In this document: positions 18,200-27,364 of the stretch, in pieces
Layout: the number at the start of each line of letters is the position of its first letter
Numbering within the stretch: the first letter of the stretch is position 1
From: Flavihumibacter cheonanensis
Lineage (GTDB): Bacteria > Bacteroidota > Bacteroidia > Chitinophagales > Chitinophagaceae
Assembly (NCBI RefSeq): GCF_022352215.1
Contig: NZ_JAKRWF010000001.1
Coordinates: 1,364,001-1,428,000, forward strand
DNA length: 64,000 nt
Reading direction: 5' to 3'
Notes under the pieces: generated by a model
What the model saw: only the letters and a program-made list of their open reading frames with translations
What the model was told of the DNA's origin: nothing
The model's database searches: none
Translations under genes and position numbers: made by a program

Positions 18200-18829
18200 A
18201 TGAAAGTTGTAATATTTGGAGCCACCGGCCAGGTAGGTCGTTATCTGGTACAACAGGCCATCCTGATGGGTCATCATGTAAGGGCTTTTGGCAGAAATGT
18301 ACATGAACTACCTGATGAAACACACCTGCTGGAGAAAATTAAGGGTGCCGTTTTTGATCCCGGTGAAGTATTCAACGCCATTAAGGGAACGGATGCTGTT
18401 TTAAGCGCATTGGGGGGTAGTTTTGATGGGACGGATAAAACCCGCTCTCTTGGGATTCGCAACATTGTTGAACAGATGAAAGCTTCCGGCGTGAAACGTA
18501 TTGTAGCCTTAGGAGGTGCTGGTGTACTGGATCATCCGGAAGGTGGATTGGCCATAGATCAGGAGTCCTACCCTCCGGAATATATTCCAGTAGGAAAAGA
18601 ACACCAGAAAGCCTGGGAAACCTTGGTAGACTCCGATCTTGAATGGACCTTTGTCTGCTCCCCGGATATCATTAATGCGGATGTTTCAGGCAGATTTCTG
18701 ACAGCAGTTAATCAGTTACCTGAAGGCGCAAAAGGTCATATTAATGCAGGCGACCTGGCACTTTGCATGCTACAGGAACTGGACAGAAAATCTCATATCC
18801 GGGAGCGGGTCGGTATTTCAGCCGTTTGA
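18200..18829 (+). CDS. NAD(P)-binding Rossmann-fold protein (NmrA/SDR-like)
   Basis: The 209-residue protein starts with a textbook dinucleotide-binding turn, VVIFGATGQVGRYLVQQAI. It continues through the atypical SDR/BLVRB-like domain (VLSALGGSFDGTDKTRSLG; VKRIVALGGAGVLD). It lacks a classical YxxxK catalytic pair, which fits the NAD(H)-binding, NmrA-like group. Its substrate or regulatory role is unknown. Its stop lies one base from the stop of hisB on the other strand, with no visible terminator, so converging transcripts could overlap. Confidence 0.85.
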   Translation: MKVVIFGATGQVGRYLVQQAILMGHHVRAFGRNVHELPDETHLLEKIKGAVFDPGEVFNAIKGTDAVLSALGGSFDGTDKTRSLGIRNIVEQMKASGVKRIVALGGAGVLDHPEGGLAIDQESYPPEYIPVGKEHQKAWETLVDSDLEWTFVCSPDIINADVSGRFLTAVNQLPEGAKGHINAGDLALCMLQELDRKSHIRERVGISAV

Positions 18830-18830
18830 A

Positions 18831-19976
18831 CTAAAGAATCCCTTTGGTGGATGGCAAGTAATTGCTGAAAGGATCACGCTTTACGGCCATCCGGACAGCT
18901 TTTGCAAATGCCTTGAATATGGCTTCTATTTTATGATGTTCATTCTCTCCGCGGCAGTAAATATTCAGATTGCATTTCGCTGCATCACTGAAGGATTTGA
19001 AAAAATGAAAGAACATTTCAGTTGGCATTTCACCGATTTTCTCACGCTTGAATTCTGCATCCCACACCAGCCAGTTACGTCCACCAAAATCAATCAGCAC
19101 TTTGGCTTCCGCTTCATCCATTGGTAATGCAAATCCATACCGCTCGAGCCCCTTTTTATCGGCCAGGGCTTTTGCAAAGGCTTCTCCCAATGCAATCCCG
19201 GTATCTTCGATCGTATGGTGTTCGTCAATGTGTAAATCACCGTTTGTTTCGACAGTAAGATCCAGTTTCCCATGCCTCGCGATCTGATCCAGCATATGAT
19301 CAAAAAAACCCAAACCCGTTTGGATTTTGGCTTTACCGGAACCATCCAGGTTCAACCCAATCCTGATCTTTGTTTCATTGGTATTGCGTTCATGTTCAAC
19401 TTTCCGTAATCCAAGTTTCAGGAAGGAATAGATTTCTGCCCAATCACAGGATTCAAGTGCTACAGTTGTTTCCCTTAACTCCATGGCTTTATCCTTGATC
19501 TCTGCACCACCCAGTTCAGGGTCAAGGTTTAACCAGATTGCTTTTGAGCCTATGTTTTTGGCCAGCTGGACATCTGTAATGCGATCACCGATTACATATG
19601 AATTTTCAAGATCGTATGCCGGATTATTCATGTAGTGAGTGAGCATACCTGTACCGGGTTTACGAGTAGGCAGGTTTTCATGCGGGTAACTTCTGTCGAT
19701 TAACACTTCCTTGAAAAAGATCCCTTCCCCTTCCAGACTTTTCATCACCAGGTTGTGAAGTGGCCAGAAGGTATCTTCCGGAAAACTGGCCGTTCCCAAT
19801 CCATCCTGGTTGGTAACCATTACCAGTTCATAATCCAGTTCACGGGCAATTCTTCCCATGTATTCAAACATTTTGGGATAGAAGGTCAGCTTGTCAAAGG
19901 AATCCAACTGATAAGTCGGAGGCGCCTCGTTGATCAGGGTGCCATCGCGATCGATAAATAAAACGCGTTTAGCCAT
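18831..19976 (-). CDS. hisB: Bifunctional histidinol-phosphatase / imidazoleglycerol-phosphate dehydratase
   Basis: The 381-residue fusion catalyses two histidine steps. The N-terminal HAD phosphatase (about 1-165) has the nucleophile motif [11 protein letters not shown] (D9, D11). The C-terminal dehydratase (about 185-381) has the metal-binding [14 protein letters not shown] and FGGRNW and a second His-rich segment [15 protein letters not shown]. The fusion occurs in enterobacteria and many Bacteroidota. It is the last gene of the his operon's first half. In the usual order hisH would follow, but here the next genes are on the opposite strand and hisH is about 8 kb away behind the trp genes. 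Confidence 0.97.
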   Translation of the reverse strand: MAKRVLFIDRDGTLINEAPPTYQLDSFDKLTFYPKMFEYMGRIARELDYELVMVTNQDGLGTASFPEDTFWPLHNLVMKSLEGEGIFFKEVLIDRSYPHENLPTRKPGTGMLTHYMNNPAYDLENSYVIGDRITDVQLAKNIGSKAIWLNLDPELGGAEIKDKAMELRETTVALESCDWAEIYSFLKLGLRKVEHERNTNETKIRIGLNLDGSGKAKIQTGLGFFDHMLDQIARHGKLDLTVETNGDLHIDEHHTIEDTGIALGEAFAKALADKKGLERYGFALPMDEAEAKVLIDFGGRNWLVWDAEFKREKIGEMPTEMFFHFFKSFSDAAKCNLNIYCRGENEHHKIEAIFKAFAKAVRMAVKRDPFSNYLPSTKGIL

Positions 19977-19997
19977 AAGGGTTATTATCGATGAAAG

Positions 19998-21044
19998 TTA
20001 CTGATACTGTTTCAATGCTTCGATCAATTCTGAATTTTCTTTTTCCGTTCCTACTGTAATGCGAAGGCAATCGGCACAGAGAACAACAGATGATCGATCC
20101 CTCACCACAATGCCTTTATCCAGCAGGTATTGATATATTTTTTTCGCATCCCGGACTTTCACCAGGAGGAAATTTGCGTCAGAGGGATATACTTTCTGAA
20201 CGATCGCCAGGGATGGCAATTCACGCTCCAGCCTACCCCGCTCTTCCACCAACACCCGGATCATCTCATTTACCTGCTCCACTTCATCCAGGGCTTTTAG
20301 TACCAGCTCCTGGGATGCCTGGTTGATATTATAAGGAGGTTTCACCTTATTCATCACGTCAATGATTTCCTTGGATCCAAAGGCCATACCTACTCTCAGG
20401 GCAGCCAATCCCCAGGCTTTGGATAAGGTTTGTAGCACCACGAGGTTGGGATAGTCCTGCAGGTCAGCAAGAAAAGAACGTTGCCTTGAAAAGTTGATAT
20501 AAGCTTCATCCACTACCACAAGCCCGAAATAATTATTCAGCAGAGCTTCCACTGCACCCCTGTGCAAAGAATTACCTGTAGGATTATTTGGTGAGCAGAG
20601 AAAAATAATCTTGGTAAAATCGTCCACCGCTTCTTCCATTGCGGGAAGATCCAGTTGAAAATCCGGCGTAAGCGGAACTTTTTTGATTTGCACATTATTG
20701 ATGTGTGCACTTACCTCGTACATTCCATACGTAGGCGGTACAATCAGGATATTATCCATACCTGGTTCACAGAAGGCGCGGATCAGTACATCAATACATT
20801 CATCACTTCCGTTTCCAAGAAAAATATGTTCCGGCGTAACTCCCTTGATATTGGTGAGTTTTTCCTTTACGGCCATTTGCAAGGGGTCGGGATACCGGTT
20901 GTACCATTTCAACAGGGGTGAACCCAGTGAGTTTTCATTGGCATCCAGGTAAACACTGGCTTCTCCCTTGAACTCATCCCGCGCGGAGGAATAAGGTACC
21001 AGGTCTCGGATATTTGGCCTTAGTAATTCGTTCAGATTAAACAT
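19998..21044 (-). CDS. hisC: Histidinol-phosphate aminotransferase
   Basis: The 348-residue fold-type I PLP aminotransferase converts imidazole acetol phosphate to histidinol phosphate. The cofactor lysine is K209 in TLSKAWGLAALRVG, with SPNNPTGN and VVDEAYINF as the other PLP contacts. The N-terminal NIRDLVPYSSARDEF is typical of HisC. Its start overlaps the hisD stop by 8 bases, implying coupled translation, and hisB follows after 21 bases. Confidence 0.96.
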   Translation of the reverse strand: MFNLNELLRPNIRDLVPYSSARDEFKGEASVYLDANENSLGSPLLKWYNRYPDPLQMAVKEKLTNIKGVTPEHIFLGNGSDECIDVLIRAFCEPGMDNILIVPPTYGMYEVSAHINNVQIKKVPLTPDFQLDLPAMEEAVDDFTKIIFLCSPNNPTGNSLHRGAVEALLNNYFGLVVVDEAYINFSRQRSFLADLQDYPNLVVLQTLSKAWGLAALRVGMAFGSKEIIDVMNKVKPPYNINQASQELVLKALDEVEQVNEMIRVLVEERGRLERELPSLAIVQKVYPSDANFLLVKVRDAKKIYQYLLDKGIVVRDRSSVVLCADCLRITVGTEKENSELIEALKQYQ

Positions 21045-22320
21045 GGTTTTGCATTCTTATGGTTACTGCTTTGGCATGTGCATCCAATCCTTCTGCACCC
21101 GCCATTTCAACAACTGCGGGACCGATTGCCTTCAATCCTCCAGGGGAAAGTTCCTGGAATGTAATTTTCCTGACAAAGGAGTCTACACTCACCCCACTGT
21201 ACGCTTTGGCATAACCGTTAGTGGGGAGTGTATGGTTGGTACCGCTGGCATAATCGCCCACACTCTCGGGCGTAAGATGTCCTATAAAAACAGATCCTGC
21301 ATTCACAACTTTTTCTGCTATCTCAGTGCCCTGATCACTTGCCAGGATCAAATGTTCAGCAGCATAGAGATTCAATATTTCCAGTGCTTCTTCCTTATTG
21401 TTTACAACAATCGCAGAACTGTTTTGCAAGGCTTTTTCCGCAAGCTGCGCACGAGACAATTGTTCCAGTTGTTTTGTGAGTTCTTCGGAAACTTTTTCCG
21501 GCAGGTTTGCATCGGTGGTCACCAACAGCACCTGGCTATCTACTCCATGTTCGGCCTGGCTTAGCAAATCAGCGGCAACATACGCAGGATTGGCAGTAGC
21601 ATCTGCGAAAACAGCCACTTCAGAAGGACCGGCCGGCATATCAATTGCCAGGCCATCGCGTTGCACCAATTGTTTGGCGCAGGTTACATATTGGTTACCC
21701 GGACCGAAAATTTTATATACCTGGGGTATGGTTTCCGTACCATAAGCCATCGCAGCAATGGCCTGTGCTCCACCTGCTTTAAAAATGCAGGTAACTCCTA
21801 CCAATGAAGCAGCGTATAGTATGGCAGGATGAAGTTTTCCGGTTTTATCAGGAGGAGAACACAGAACGATTTCTTTACAACCAGCAATGGAAGCGGGTAT
21901 GCCCAGCATCAGGATGGTTGAAAAAAGTGGCGCCGTTCCTCCAGGAATATATAAACCAACCTTTTCAATGCCCACTGATTTGCGCCAGCATCGGATACCA
22001 GGCATGGTTTCGATGCTTTCAACAGGCTGCACCTGTGCCTGGTGAAAGCGTCGGATATTGGCAGCTGCCAGTTGCATGGCATCTTTAAGGGCTGGAGAAA
22101 CCAGGTTGGCGGCCTCCTGCTTTTCCTGCTCTGAAACTTCGAGTATATCCAATTGTACGCCATCAAACCGGGAGGTATATTCAAACAGAGCGGCATCTCC
22201 CCTGCGTTTTACTTCTGACAAAACTGTCTGTACGGCTGACTCGAGTGAGTAACTGTCCAGAACAGGCCTCGCCAACAGTGATGCATACTCGCTTTTTTCA
22301 GGATAGCGAACGATTTTCAT
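21037..22320 (-). CDS. hisD: Histidinol dehydrogenase
   Basis: The 427-residue zinc enzyme oxidises histidinol to histidine in two NAD-dependent steps. Visible signatures are [53 protein letters not shown] and the C-terminal [23 protein letters not shown]. It starts four bases after the hisG stop, and its end overlaps hisC. Confidence 0.97.
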   Translation of the reverse strand: MKIVRYPEKSEYASLLARPVLDSYSLESAVQTVLSEVKRRGDAALFEYTSRFDGVQLDILEVSEQEKQEAANLVSPALKDAMQLAAANIRRFHQAQVQPVESIETMPGIRCWRKSVGIEKVGLYIPGGTAPLFSTILMLGIPASIAGCKEIVLCSPPDKTGKLHPAILYAASLVGVTCIFKAGGAQAIAAMAYGTETIPQVYKIFGPGNQYVTCAKQLVQRDGLAIDMPAGPSEVAVFADATANPAYVAADLLSQAEHGVDSQVLLVTTDANLPEKVSEELTKQLEQLSRAQLAEKALQNSSAIVVNNKEEALEILNLYAAEHLILASDQGTEIAEKVVNAGSVFIGHLTPESVGDYASGTNHTLPTNGYAKAYSGVSVDSFVRKITFQELSPGGLKAIGPAVVEMAGAEGLDAHAKAVTIRMQNHV

Positions 22321-22324
22321 ATAC

Positions 22325-23185
22325 TCAGATTATCATTTTTTCAATAGGAACTACCAGGATTCCCTGTGCACCGGCTGCTTTCAGTTGTTCAATGATATCC
22401 CAAAACTGATTTTCGCTCAGCACACTGTGTACACTGCTCCAACCGGGTTCTGCCAATGGTAATACAGTAGGACTTTTCATGCCAGGTAACAGGGAAATGA
22501 TTTCCTCCAGTTTTTCATTGGGGGCATTCAGCAAAACATATTTATTGTTCTTCGCTTTTTTAACCGCCCGGATCCTGAACAGCAAACGCTCCAGTACCTG
22601 CATTTGTTCAGCGGATAAATTTTCGTTCCGGATCAAAGCCGCCTGGCTTTTTAACACCACTTCCACTTCTTTCAGCCCATTCATAAAAAGCGTGGAACCG
22701 GAGCTAACCAGGTCAACAATTGCATCTGCCAGTCCTATGCCCGGAGCGATTTCCACCGAACCACTGATTTCATGTATTTCAGCCTTCACTCCTTTCGACT
22801 GAAGAAAGTTCTCAACCAAAACCGGATAACTGGTAGCGATGCGTTTTCCCTGTAAGGATGTTACCCCGGAATACTCATCTTTTCTTGCAACGGCTATGCT
22901 TAACCGACATTTTCCAAAGCCCAGCCCTTCTACAATCTGTACCTTTTTATTTTTTTCATACACCACATTCTCGCCTACGATACCAATATCTGCCACCGCA
23001 TCCTCTACATATTGTGGAATATCGTCGTCCCGTAAAAAATAAATTTCAAGCGGAAAGTTTTCAGCTTCGGTTTTCAGTTTGTTGATACCGTTCTTAACAT
23101 CAATACCGCAATCCTTCAACAATTTGACAGAATCCTCATAAAGGCGTCCGCTTTTCTGGATAGCGATTTTTAATTTCTGTTGCAT
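22325..23185 (-). CDS. hisG: ATP phosphoribosyltransferase, long form
   Basis: The 286-residue protein is the first committed histidine enzyme. The two-lobed periplasmic-binding-protein-like catalytic core spans about 1-210, including VEIAPGIGLADAIVDLVSSGSTL for PRPP binding. The C-terminal about 75 residues (LEEIISLLPGMKSPTVLPLAEPGW) are the ACT/PII-like regulatory domain of the long HisG_L form, so it should be inhibited by histidine directly without HisZ. It is the first structural gene after the hisL leader and attenuator hairpin, which ends 18 bases upstream. Confidence 0.97.
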   Translation of the reverse strand: MQQKLKIAIQKSGRLYEDSVKLLKDCGIDVKNGINKLKTEAENFPLEIYFLRDDDIPQYVEDAVADIGIVGENVVYEKNKKVQIVEGLGFGKCRLSIAVARKDEYSGVTSLQGKRIATSYPVLVENFLQSKGVKAEIHEISGSVEIAPGIGLADAIVDLVSSGSTLFMNGLKEVEVVLKSQAALIRNENLSAEQMQVLERLLFRIRAVKKAKNNKYVLLNAPNEKLEEIISLLPGMKSPTVLPLAEPGWSSVHSVLSENQFWDIIEQLKAAGAQGILVVPIEKMII

Positions 23186-23203
23186 ACAATTAAATAAAAT
23201 AAA

Positions 23204-23230
23204 GAGGGCTTACCGTGCAGGTAAGCCCTC
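23204..23230 (-). terminator. his attenuator terminator hairpin
   Basis: On the - strand GAGGGCTTACC (23230-23220), loop TGCAC and GGTAAGCCCTC (23214-23204) make a perfect 11-bp stem, followed by TTTATTTTATTT before hisG. The 5' arm segment GCTTACC (23226-23220) can instead pair with GGTAAGC at 23267-23261, which overlaps the stop codon of the leader peptide. Terminator formation therefore depends on ribosome position. Confidence 0.85.
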
Positions 23231-23262
23231 AAATGTTATCAATAGACATCAAACATCCTCGC

Positions 23263-23316
23263 TTACCGCGCTGGCAGTAAAACATGATGATGATGAATGT
23301 TGCTGTTTCTTTTCAT
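23263..23316 (-). CDS. hisL: his operon leader peptide with four consecutive His codons
   Basis: This is a 17-codon ORF, MKRNSNIHHHHVLLPAR, ending in TAA. The four CAT codons occupy 23295-23284. Its stop codon lies inside GGTAAGC (23267-23261), a copy of the 3' arm of the terminator. A ribosome at the stop masks this copy and the terminator forms. A ribosome stalled on the His codons about 17 bases earlier leaves it free to act as antiterminator. This is a classical histidine attenuator layout. The ATG lies 8 bases after a perfect TAnnTTTG box. Confidence 0.88.
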   Translation of the reverse strand: MKRNSNIHHHHVLLPAR

Positions 23317-23324
23317 TACGGATG

Positions 23325-23357
23325 CAAAAATAGGGGTATCAATTAATATGGACCAAA
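23325..23357 (-). promoter_or_regulatory. Predicted his operon promoter (Bacteroidota type)
   Basis: On the - strand TTTG (23357-23354) is followed after 21 bases by TATTTTTG (23332-23325), a perfect match to TAnnTTTG. The start of transcription would lie about 4 bases downstream, leaving only about 4-5 bases before the hisL ATG. Confidence 0.65.
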
Positions 23358-23397
23358 TTTTTTAAGATCCCGTAAATTAGACCCATAACACACACAT

Positions 23398-25836
23398 ATG
23401 AAAAAACTGCTTCTGTTAGTATGCATGGTCGGTTTCCGATTCCTGGTGATTGCCCAGGAAGAAGCAACCTACCAGACCCCACCAAAGGAGATCATGGACC
23501 TGGTGATGGCACGCCCAACTCCCATGGTCAGTTTTAATGCGAAAGCCGACCATATGGTTTTAATCCAGCGTGCCAGTATGCCCTCAGTGGAAGAACTTGC
23601 ACAACCTGAATACAGGATCGCTGGCTTACGTATGAATCCGGCAAATTTTGGTGGAAGTCGCCAGACTTATTTTAATGACCTGCAGGTAAAAGAAGTAGCT
23701 ACAGGTAAAACAACAGCTATAACCGGCTTGCCTGCTGACCTGAGAGGTACTTCCATGCAATGGAGTCCTTCCCAGCAGCGTTTCGCTTTTCTGCAATACA
23801 GTAATAGTGGTATTGACCTATATACAGTTGATCTACTGAATGCAACTGCTAAGAAAGTTAATCAGCACCCATTAAACGATGTATTGGGCACCAGCTTTAT
23901 CTGGCAGAATGATTCCACCATTATTTACAAAGCTGCTGTAAATGCCGGTAAAAAAGAACCAGCCAGACCAGCTGCACCATCCGGACCTGTAATTCAGGAG
24001 TCGTTAGGAAAAGCTGCTGCATCCAGGACCTACCAGGACCTGATCAAGTCGCCCTACGATGAATTATTATTCGAGCATTTTTCGAAGGGGCAGTTATACA
24101 GGTTGCAGTTAGGATCAGGAAAAGAAGAGAAACTGGGTGAAGAAGCTATTTATCGCAGCTTTTCTATTTCTCCCAATCAGGAGTTCCTATTAACTGCAAT
24201 CCTCGAAAAACCGTTTTCTTATCTTGTTCCCTGGAGTGGATTTCCCACCACTTATGCGGTCTCCAACCTGAAAGGAGAATTGGTAAAAACTATTGCCAAC
24301 AATCCTTCTTCTGAGGGAGCCCCTATTGGTTTTGATGATGTGGTACCCTATCCGCGAGGTATTAACTGGCGGGATGATCAACCTGCAACCATCTATTATG
24401 TTCAGGCATTGGACAACGGCAAGGGAAGAGTCAAATCCGAATTCCGGGATGGAGTGTATTGCATCGATTTGATGAAAGAAAAGGAACCCAGACTCTTTAC
24501 CAAAACATCCAAACGATTCAGGGGCATTGAATGGGGGAACGACCAGGTAGCGCTGCTTTATGAAGGTATGAATGCCAACAGGAGTTACCGGATCAACCTG
24601 CTGAATCCTGTGACTGGTAAACTTGACAGCCTGCAGGAGCGAAGCAGCAACGACCAATATAACGACCTTGGGCAACCGATAACTACCCGGAATCAGTATG
24701 GCCGCAATGTTATCCAGGTATTGAAGAACGGATCTATCCTGCTGACATCCAATGGGGCATCTGAAAAGGGAGATTTGCCCCTCCTGCGTTCCATGAATCT
24801 CAAAACAAGGGCCGTTAAAGACCTCTGGAGATGCCAGGAAGGATACTTTGAATATGTGGTTCGGGTGCTGGATGCCGAAAAAGGTGTTTTTATTACACGC
24901 AGGGAAAGTCCAACTGAAACGCCTAACTATTATGTAAGAAATCTAACTAAAAAGATAGCCCCTCTTGCACTGACTCAATTCACCAACCCTTATGCACAGC
25001 TGGAAGGGATCAGCAAAGAAAAGATCAAATATAAAAGAGCAGACGGCATTGATCTTACAGCTACCCTCTACCTTCCAAAAGGGTATGACAAAACAAAGGA
25101 TGGTCCTCTGCCGCTGCTGATCTGGGCTTATCCAAGGGAATATAAATCTGCAGCGGATGCTGCCCAGGTAAGAGGTTCCCAATACACTTTCCCAACCATT
25201 TCTTATGGCAGCCCGATTTTCTGGGCAACACAGGGATACGCGGTAATGGACAACGCGGAAATGCCAATCGTTGGGGAAGGAAATAAAGAACCCAATGACG
25301 CCTTCATACCCCAGTTATACCTGAATGCTCATGCTGCTATTCAGGCTGCTGCCAAAATGGGTGTGGGAGATAGTACCCGGGTTGGAGTTGGTGGCCACAG
25401 CTACGGCGCATTTATGACAGCCAATCTTCTTGCACATACCAATTTATTCAAGGCTGGTATTGCGCGTAGTGGTGCCTATAACCGTACCCTTACACCATTT
25501 GGATTTCAGGCTGAAGAGCGTACGTACTGGCAGGCCCCGGAAGTCTATTTTAATATGAGCCCTTTCAGTTTTGCAAATAAGATCAAAACACCCATCCTTT
25601 TGATTCATGGTGAGATGGATAACAACCCAGGCACTTTCCCCATTCAGAGTGAACGACTTTACAATGCGATCAAGGGACATGGCGGCACAACGCGTTATAT
25701 TTCACTCCCGTATGAAAGTCATGGCTATGCAGGTAAAGAAAACATCCTGCACATGCTGTGGGAACAACACCAGTGGCTTGAAAAATTCGTAAAACAGGCT
25801 AAGTCCTCAACCGGAGACGGAAAGAAAGCATTCTAA
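23398..25836 (+). CDS. Secreted S9-family prolyl oligopeptidase-like peptidase
   Basis: The 812-residue exported serine peptidase has a signal peptide ending near LVIAQ (about residue 20), then a beta-propeller-like region up to about residue 540. A C-terminal alpha/beta hydrolase follows. The nucleophile is S668 in GGHSYGAFM, the Asp is in LIHGEMDNNPG and the His in YESHGYAG. It resembles Bacteroidota dipeptidyl-peptidase-like S9 enzymes, sometimes called glutamyl endopeptidases. The exact specificity is not readable. It is divergent from the his operon. Confidence 0.88.
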   Translation: MKKLLLLVCMVGFRFLVIAQEEATYQTPPKEIMDLVMARPTPMVSFNAKADHMVLIQRASMPSVEELAQPEYRIAGLRMNPANFGGSRQTYFNDLQVKEVATGKTTAITGLPADLRGTSMQWSPSQQRFAFLQYSNSGIDLYTVDLLNATAKKVNQHPLNDVLGTSFIWQNDSTIIYKAAVNAGKKEPARPAAPSGPVIQESLGKAAASRTYQDLIKSPYDELLFEHFSKGQLYRLQLGSGKEEKLGEEAIYRSFSISPNQEFLLTAILEKPFSYLVPWSGFPTTYAVSNLKGELVKTIANNPSSEGAPIGFDDVVPYPRGINWRDDQPATIYYVQALDNGKGRVKSEFRDGVYCIDLMKEKEPRLFTKTSKRFRGIEWGNDQVALLYEGMNANRSYRINLLNPVTGKLDSLQERSSNDQYNDLGQPITTRNQYGRNVIQVLKNGSILLTSNGASEKGDLPLLRSMNLKTRAVKDLWRCQEGYFEYVVRVLDAEKGVFITRRESPTETPNYYVRNLTKKIAPLALTQFTNPYAQLEGISKEKIKYKRADGIDLTATLYLPKGYDKTKDGPLPLLIWAYPREYKSAADAAQVRGSQYTFPTISYGSPIFWATQGYAVMDNAEMPIVGEGNKEPNDAFIPQLYLNAHAAIQAAAKMGVGDSTRVGVGGHSYGAFMTANLLAHTNLFKAGIARSGAYNRTLTPFGFQAEERTYWQAPEVYFNMSPFSFANKIKTPILLIHGEMDNNPGTFPIQSERLYNAIKGHGGTTRYISLPYESHGYAGKENILHMLWEQHQWLEKFVKQAKSSTGDGKKAF

Positions 25837-25848
25837 ACCCTATACCAG

Positions 25849-25886
25849 ACGCTTTCGCCGGAGGCCCCGGCGAAAGCGTTATTTTT
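25849..25886 (+). terminator. Rho-independent terminator after the S9 peptidase gene
   Basis: ACGCTTTCGCCGG and CCGGCGAAAGCGT form a 13-bp perfect stem with loop AGGCC, followed by TATTTTTG. The T-tract merges with a -7-like box (TATTTTTG, 25880-25887) just ahead of the next gene. Confidence 0.85.
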
Positions 25887-25887
25887 G
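25880..25887 (+). promoter_or_regulatory. Possible -7 box of the sua5 gene within the terminator T-tract
   Basis: TATTTTTG fits TAnnTTTG and ends 4 bases before the ATG at 25892. If it is used, the sua5 mRNA would start at or next to its start codon. The same bases serve as the T-run of the preceding terminator, so the match could be a coincidence. Confidence 0.35.
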
Positions 25888-25891
25888 CACC

Positions 25892-26893
25892 ATGAGTAAT
25901 TCCATTGGTTCGGATATACAGAGGGCCGCCGAATGTCTGCGAGCAGGGGATTTGGTAGCTATCCCTACGGAAACAGTGTACGGATTAGCAGGCAATGGGC
26001 TATCGGAAGAGGCTGTTCTGAAAATCTACCAGGTAAAAAACAGGCCGCAGTTCAATCCCCTGATCCTGCATTTCGCCAACTATCAGCAGCTTACCAAATT
26101 GAACCTGGAACTGCCACCAAAGGCCCAGGCATTGGCTGCAAGGTTTAGTCCGGGTCCGCTTACCTATGTAATACCCGCTTCTTCGCTGATACCAGCCATA
26201 GTAACAGCAGGTACTCCGGCAGTTGCCATCCGTTTTCCCAACCACCCGCTTACTTTAGAATTGTTGCAGCAACTTGAATTCCCGCTGGCCGCTCCCAGTG
26301 CCAATCCATCAGGGTATGTAAGTCCCACTACCGCTGCTCATGTTGCCAATCAATTGGGTGATAAAGTTTCGTATATACTCGATGGTGGCGATTGCCAGGT
26401 TGGACTGGAATCCACCATAGTATCCTTCCTTGAAGAGCAACCAAGACTCTTGCGGTATGGAGGGATTTCACTGGAAGCAATTGAAGCAGTTATCGGACCC
26501 GTTTCCCTGCCACCGGAAGGATATGTTGATAATCCGGTTGCCCCAGGTATGCTGGCTAGACATTATGCAACCCGGCACCCTCTGAAGTTTGGAAAGATTG
26601 CCGACCTCGCAGTGGAGGCTTTAAAAAATCATGCACCTCAACAGATTGCAACAATCAGTTTTCAGGAGGTAGTACCTGGAATACCCGATACTAACCAGTT
26701 TATATTGTCACTAAACGGCGACTTAACAGAGGCCGCGAGGAGGTTATTCAGTGCATTGCGCCTGGCTGACAATATGAATATTGCTGTTATAGTTGCAGAA
26801 CGATTTCCGGATGAAGGCCTCGGGCGTGCCATCAATGATCGCCTGCAAAGGGCTGCAACACCGCTGAAAATAACTGATTTAACACCAGGTTAA
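25892..26893 (+). CDS. L-threonylcarbamoyladenylate synthase (Sua5/YrdC)
   Basis: The 333-residue enzyme makes threonylcarbamoyl-AMP for the tRNA t6A modification. The N-terminal YrdC domain (about 10-190) shows IPTETVYGLAGNG, the KNRPQFNPLILHF loop and LAAPSANPSGYVSPTTAAHV. The C-terminal Sua5 domain (about 210-333), after the linker APGMLARHYATRHPL, makes it the long Sua5 form. It is likely followed in the same transcript by the small secreted protein 24 bases downstream. Confidence 0.93.
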   Translation: MSNSIGSDIQRAAECLRAGDLVAIPTETVYGLAGNGLSEEAVLKIYQVKNRPQFNPLILHFANYQQLTKLNLELPPKAQALAARFSPGPLTYVIPASSLIPAIVTAGTPAVAIRFPNHPLTLELLQQLEFPLAAPSANPSGYVSPTTAAHVANQLGDKVSYILDGGDCQVGLESTIVSFLEEQPRLLRYGGISLEAIEAVIGPVSLPPEGYVDNPVAPGMLARHYATRHPLKFGKIADLAVEALKNHAPQQIATISFQEVVPGIPDTNQFILSLNGDLTEAARRLFSALRLADNMNIAVIVAERFPDEGLGRAINDRLQRAATPLKITDLTPG

Positions 26894-26917
26894 ACCCTGG
26901 ACGGAACCCATGGTCTA

Positions 26918-27364
26918 ATGGATATGAGCCGAATTCTACTGGCAATTGCCCTGCTGATACTGAGCCAATCTGGAATTGCACAAAAGAAAAAAAGCAATTC
27001 CGGGAAAACAACTACCCCCTTGGTGGATAGTATTGCCTTCCATCTGTATACCGACAGCCTGAAAAAGGGTGTTCATAATTACATTAATGTAGATGGTTTG
27101 GTAGCCGGTAAAAGCTGGTACCCGCTGAGTTCCGAGGATATCCAATTTGAATCAGATGAAGGTCAATTTGAAGGCAACAGCCTTGTATTGCCAGTTGATT
27201 TCAGCAAGGAAAAAGTAACGATAACAGCTACCTATAAGCGAAATCCAAAATTACGCAAAGAAATTACGATTTATATCAAAAAACTGGAGGAAGGCCCACT
27301 CAAATCAAAGGATGAAATCATGGAGGAGATCCGTAGAGGGGGCAAAAAGAAAAGAGGCCGGTAG
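26918..27364 (+). CDS. Small secreted protein of unknown function
   Basis: The 148-residue protein has a signal peptide (cleavage near GIAQ, about residue 21) and a Lys/Ser-rich linker. A short beta-rich domain (about 35-125) includes FHLYTDSLKKGVHNYINVDG. The C-terminal tail is very basic (GGKKKRGR). I do not recognise a family. The beta-domain resembles small immunoglobulin-like or periplasmic adaptor domains only in general pattern. The stop codon lies inside a hairpin terminator. A Met at residue 3 is an alternative start. Confidence 0.7.
   Translation: MDMSRILLAIALLILSQSGIAQKKKSNSGKTTTPLVDSIAFHLYTDSLKKGVHNYINVDGLVAGKSWYPLSSEDIQFESDEGQFEGNSLVLPVDFSKEKVTITATYKRNPKLRKEITIYIKKLEEGPLKSKDEIMEEIRRGGKKKRGR

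Noticed and set aside
18831-19976. Truncated or rearranged hisB because it is separated from hisH
   Set aside because: Both catalytic domains are complete and intact.
21043-21564. 173-residue frame antisense to hisD
   Set aside because: Composition and position match a shadow of hisD; no motif.
24190-24675. 161-residue frame antisense to the S9 peptidase
   Set aside because: Opposite a gene with clear signal peptide and catalytic motifs; no start context or family match.
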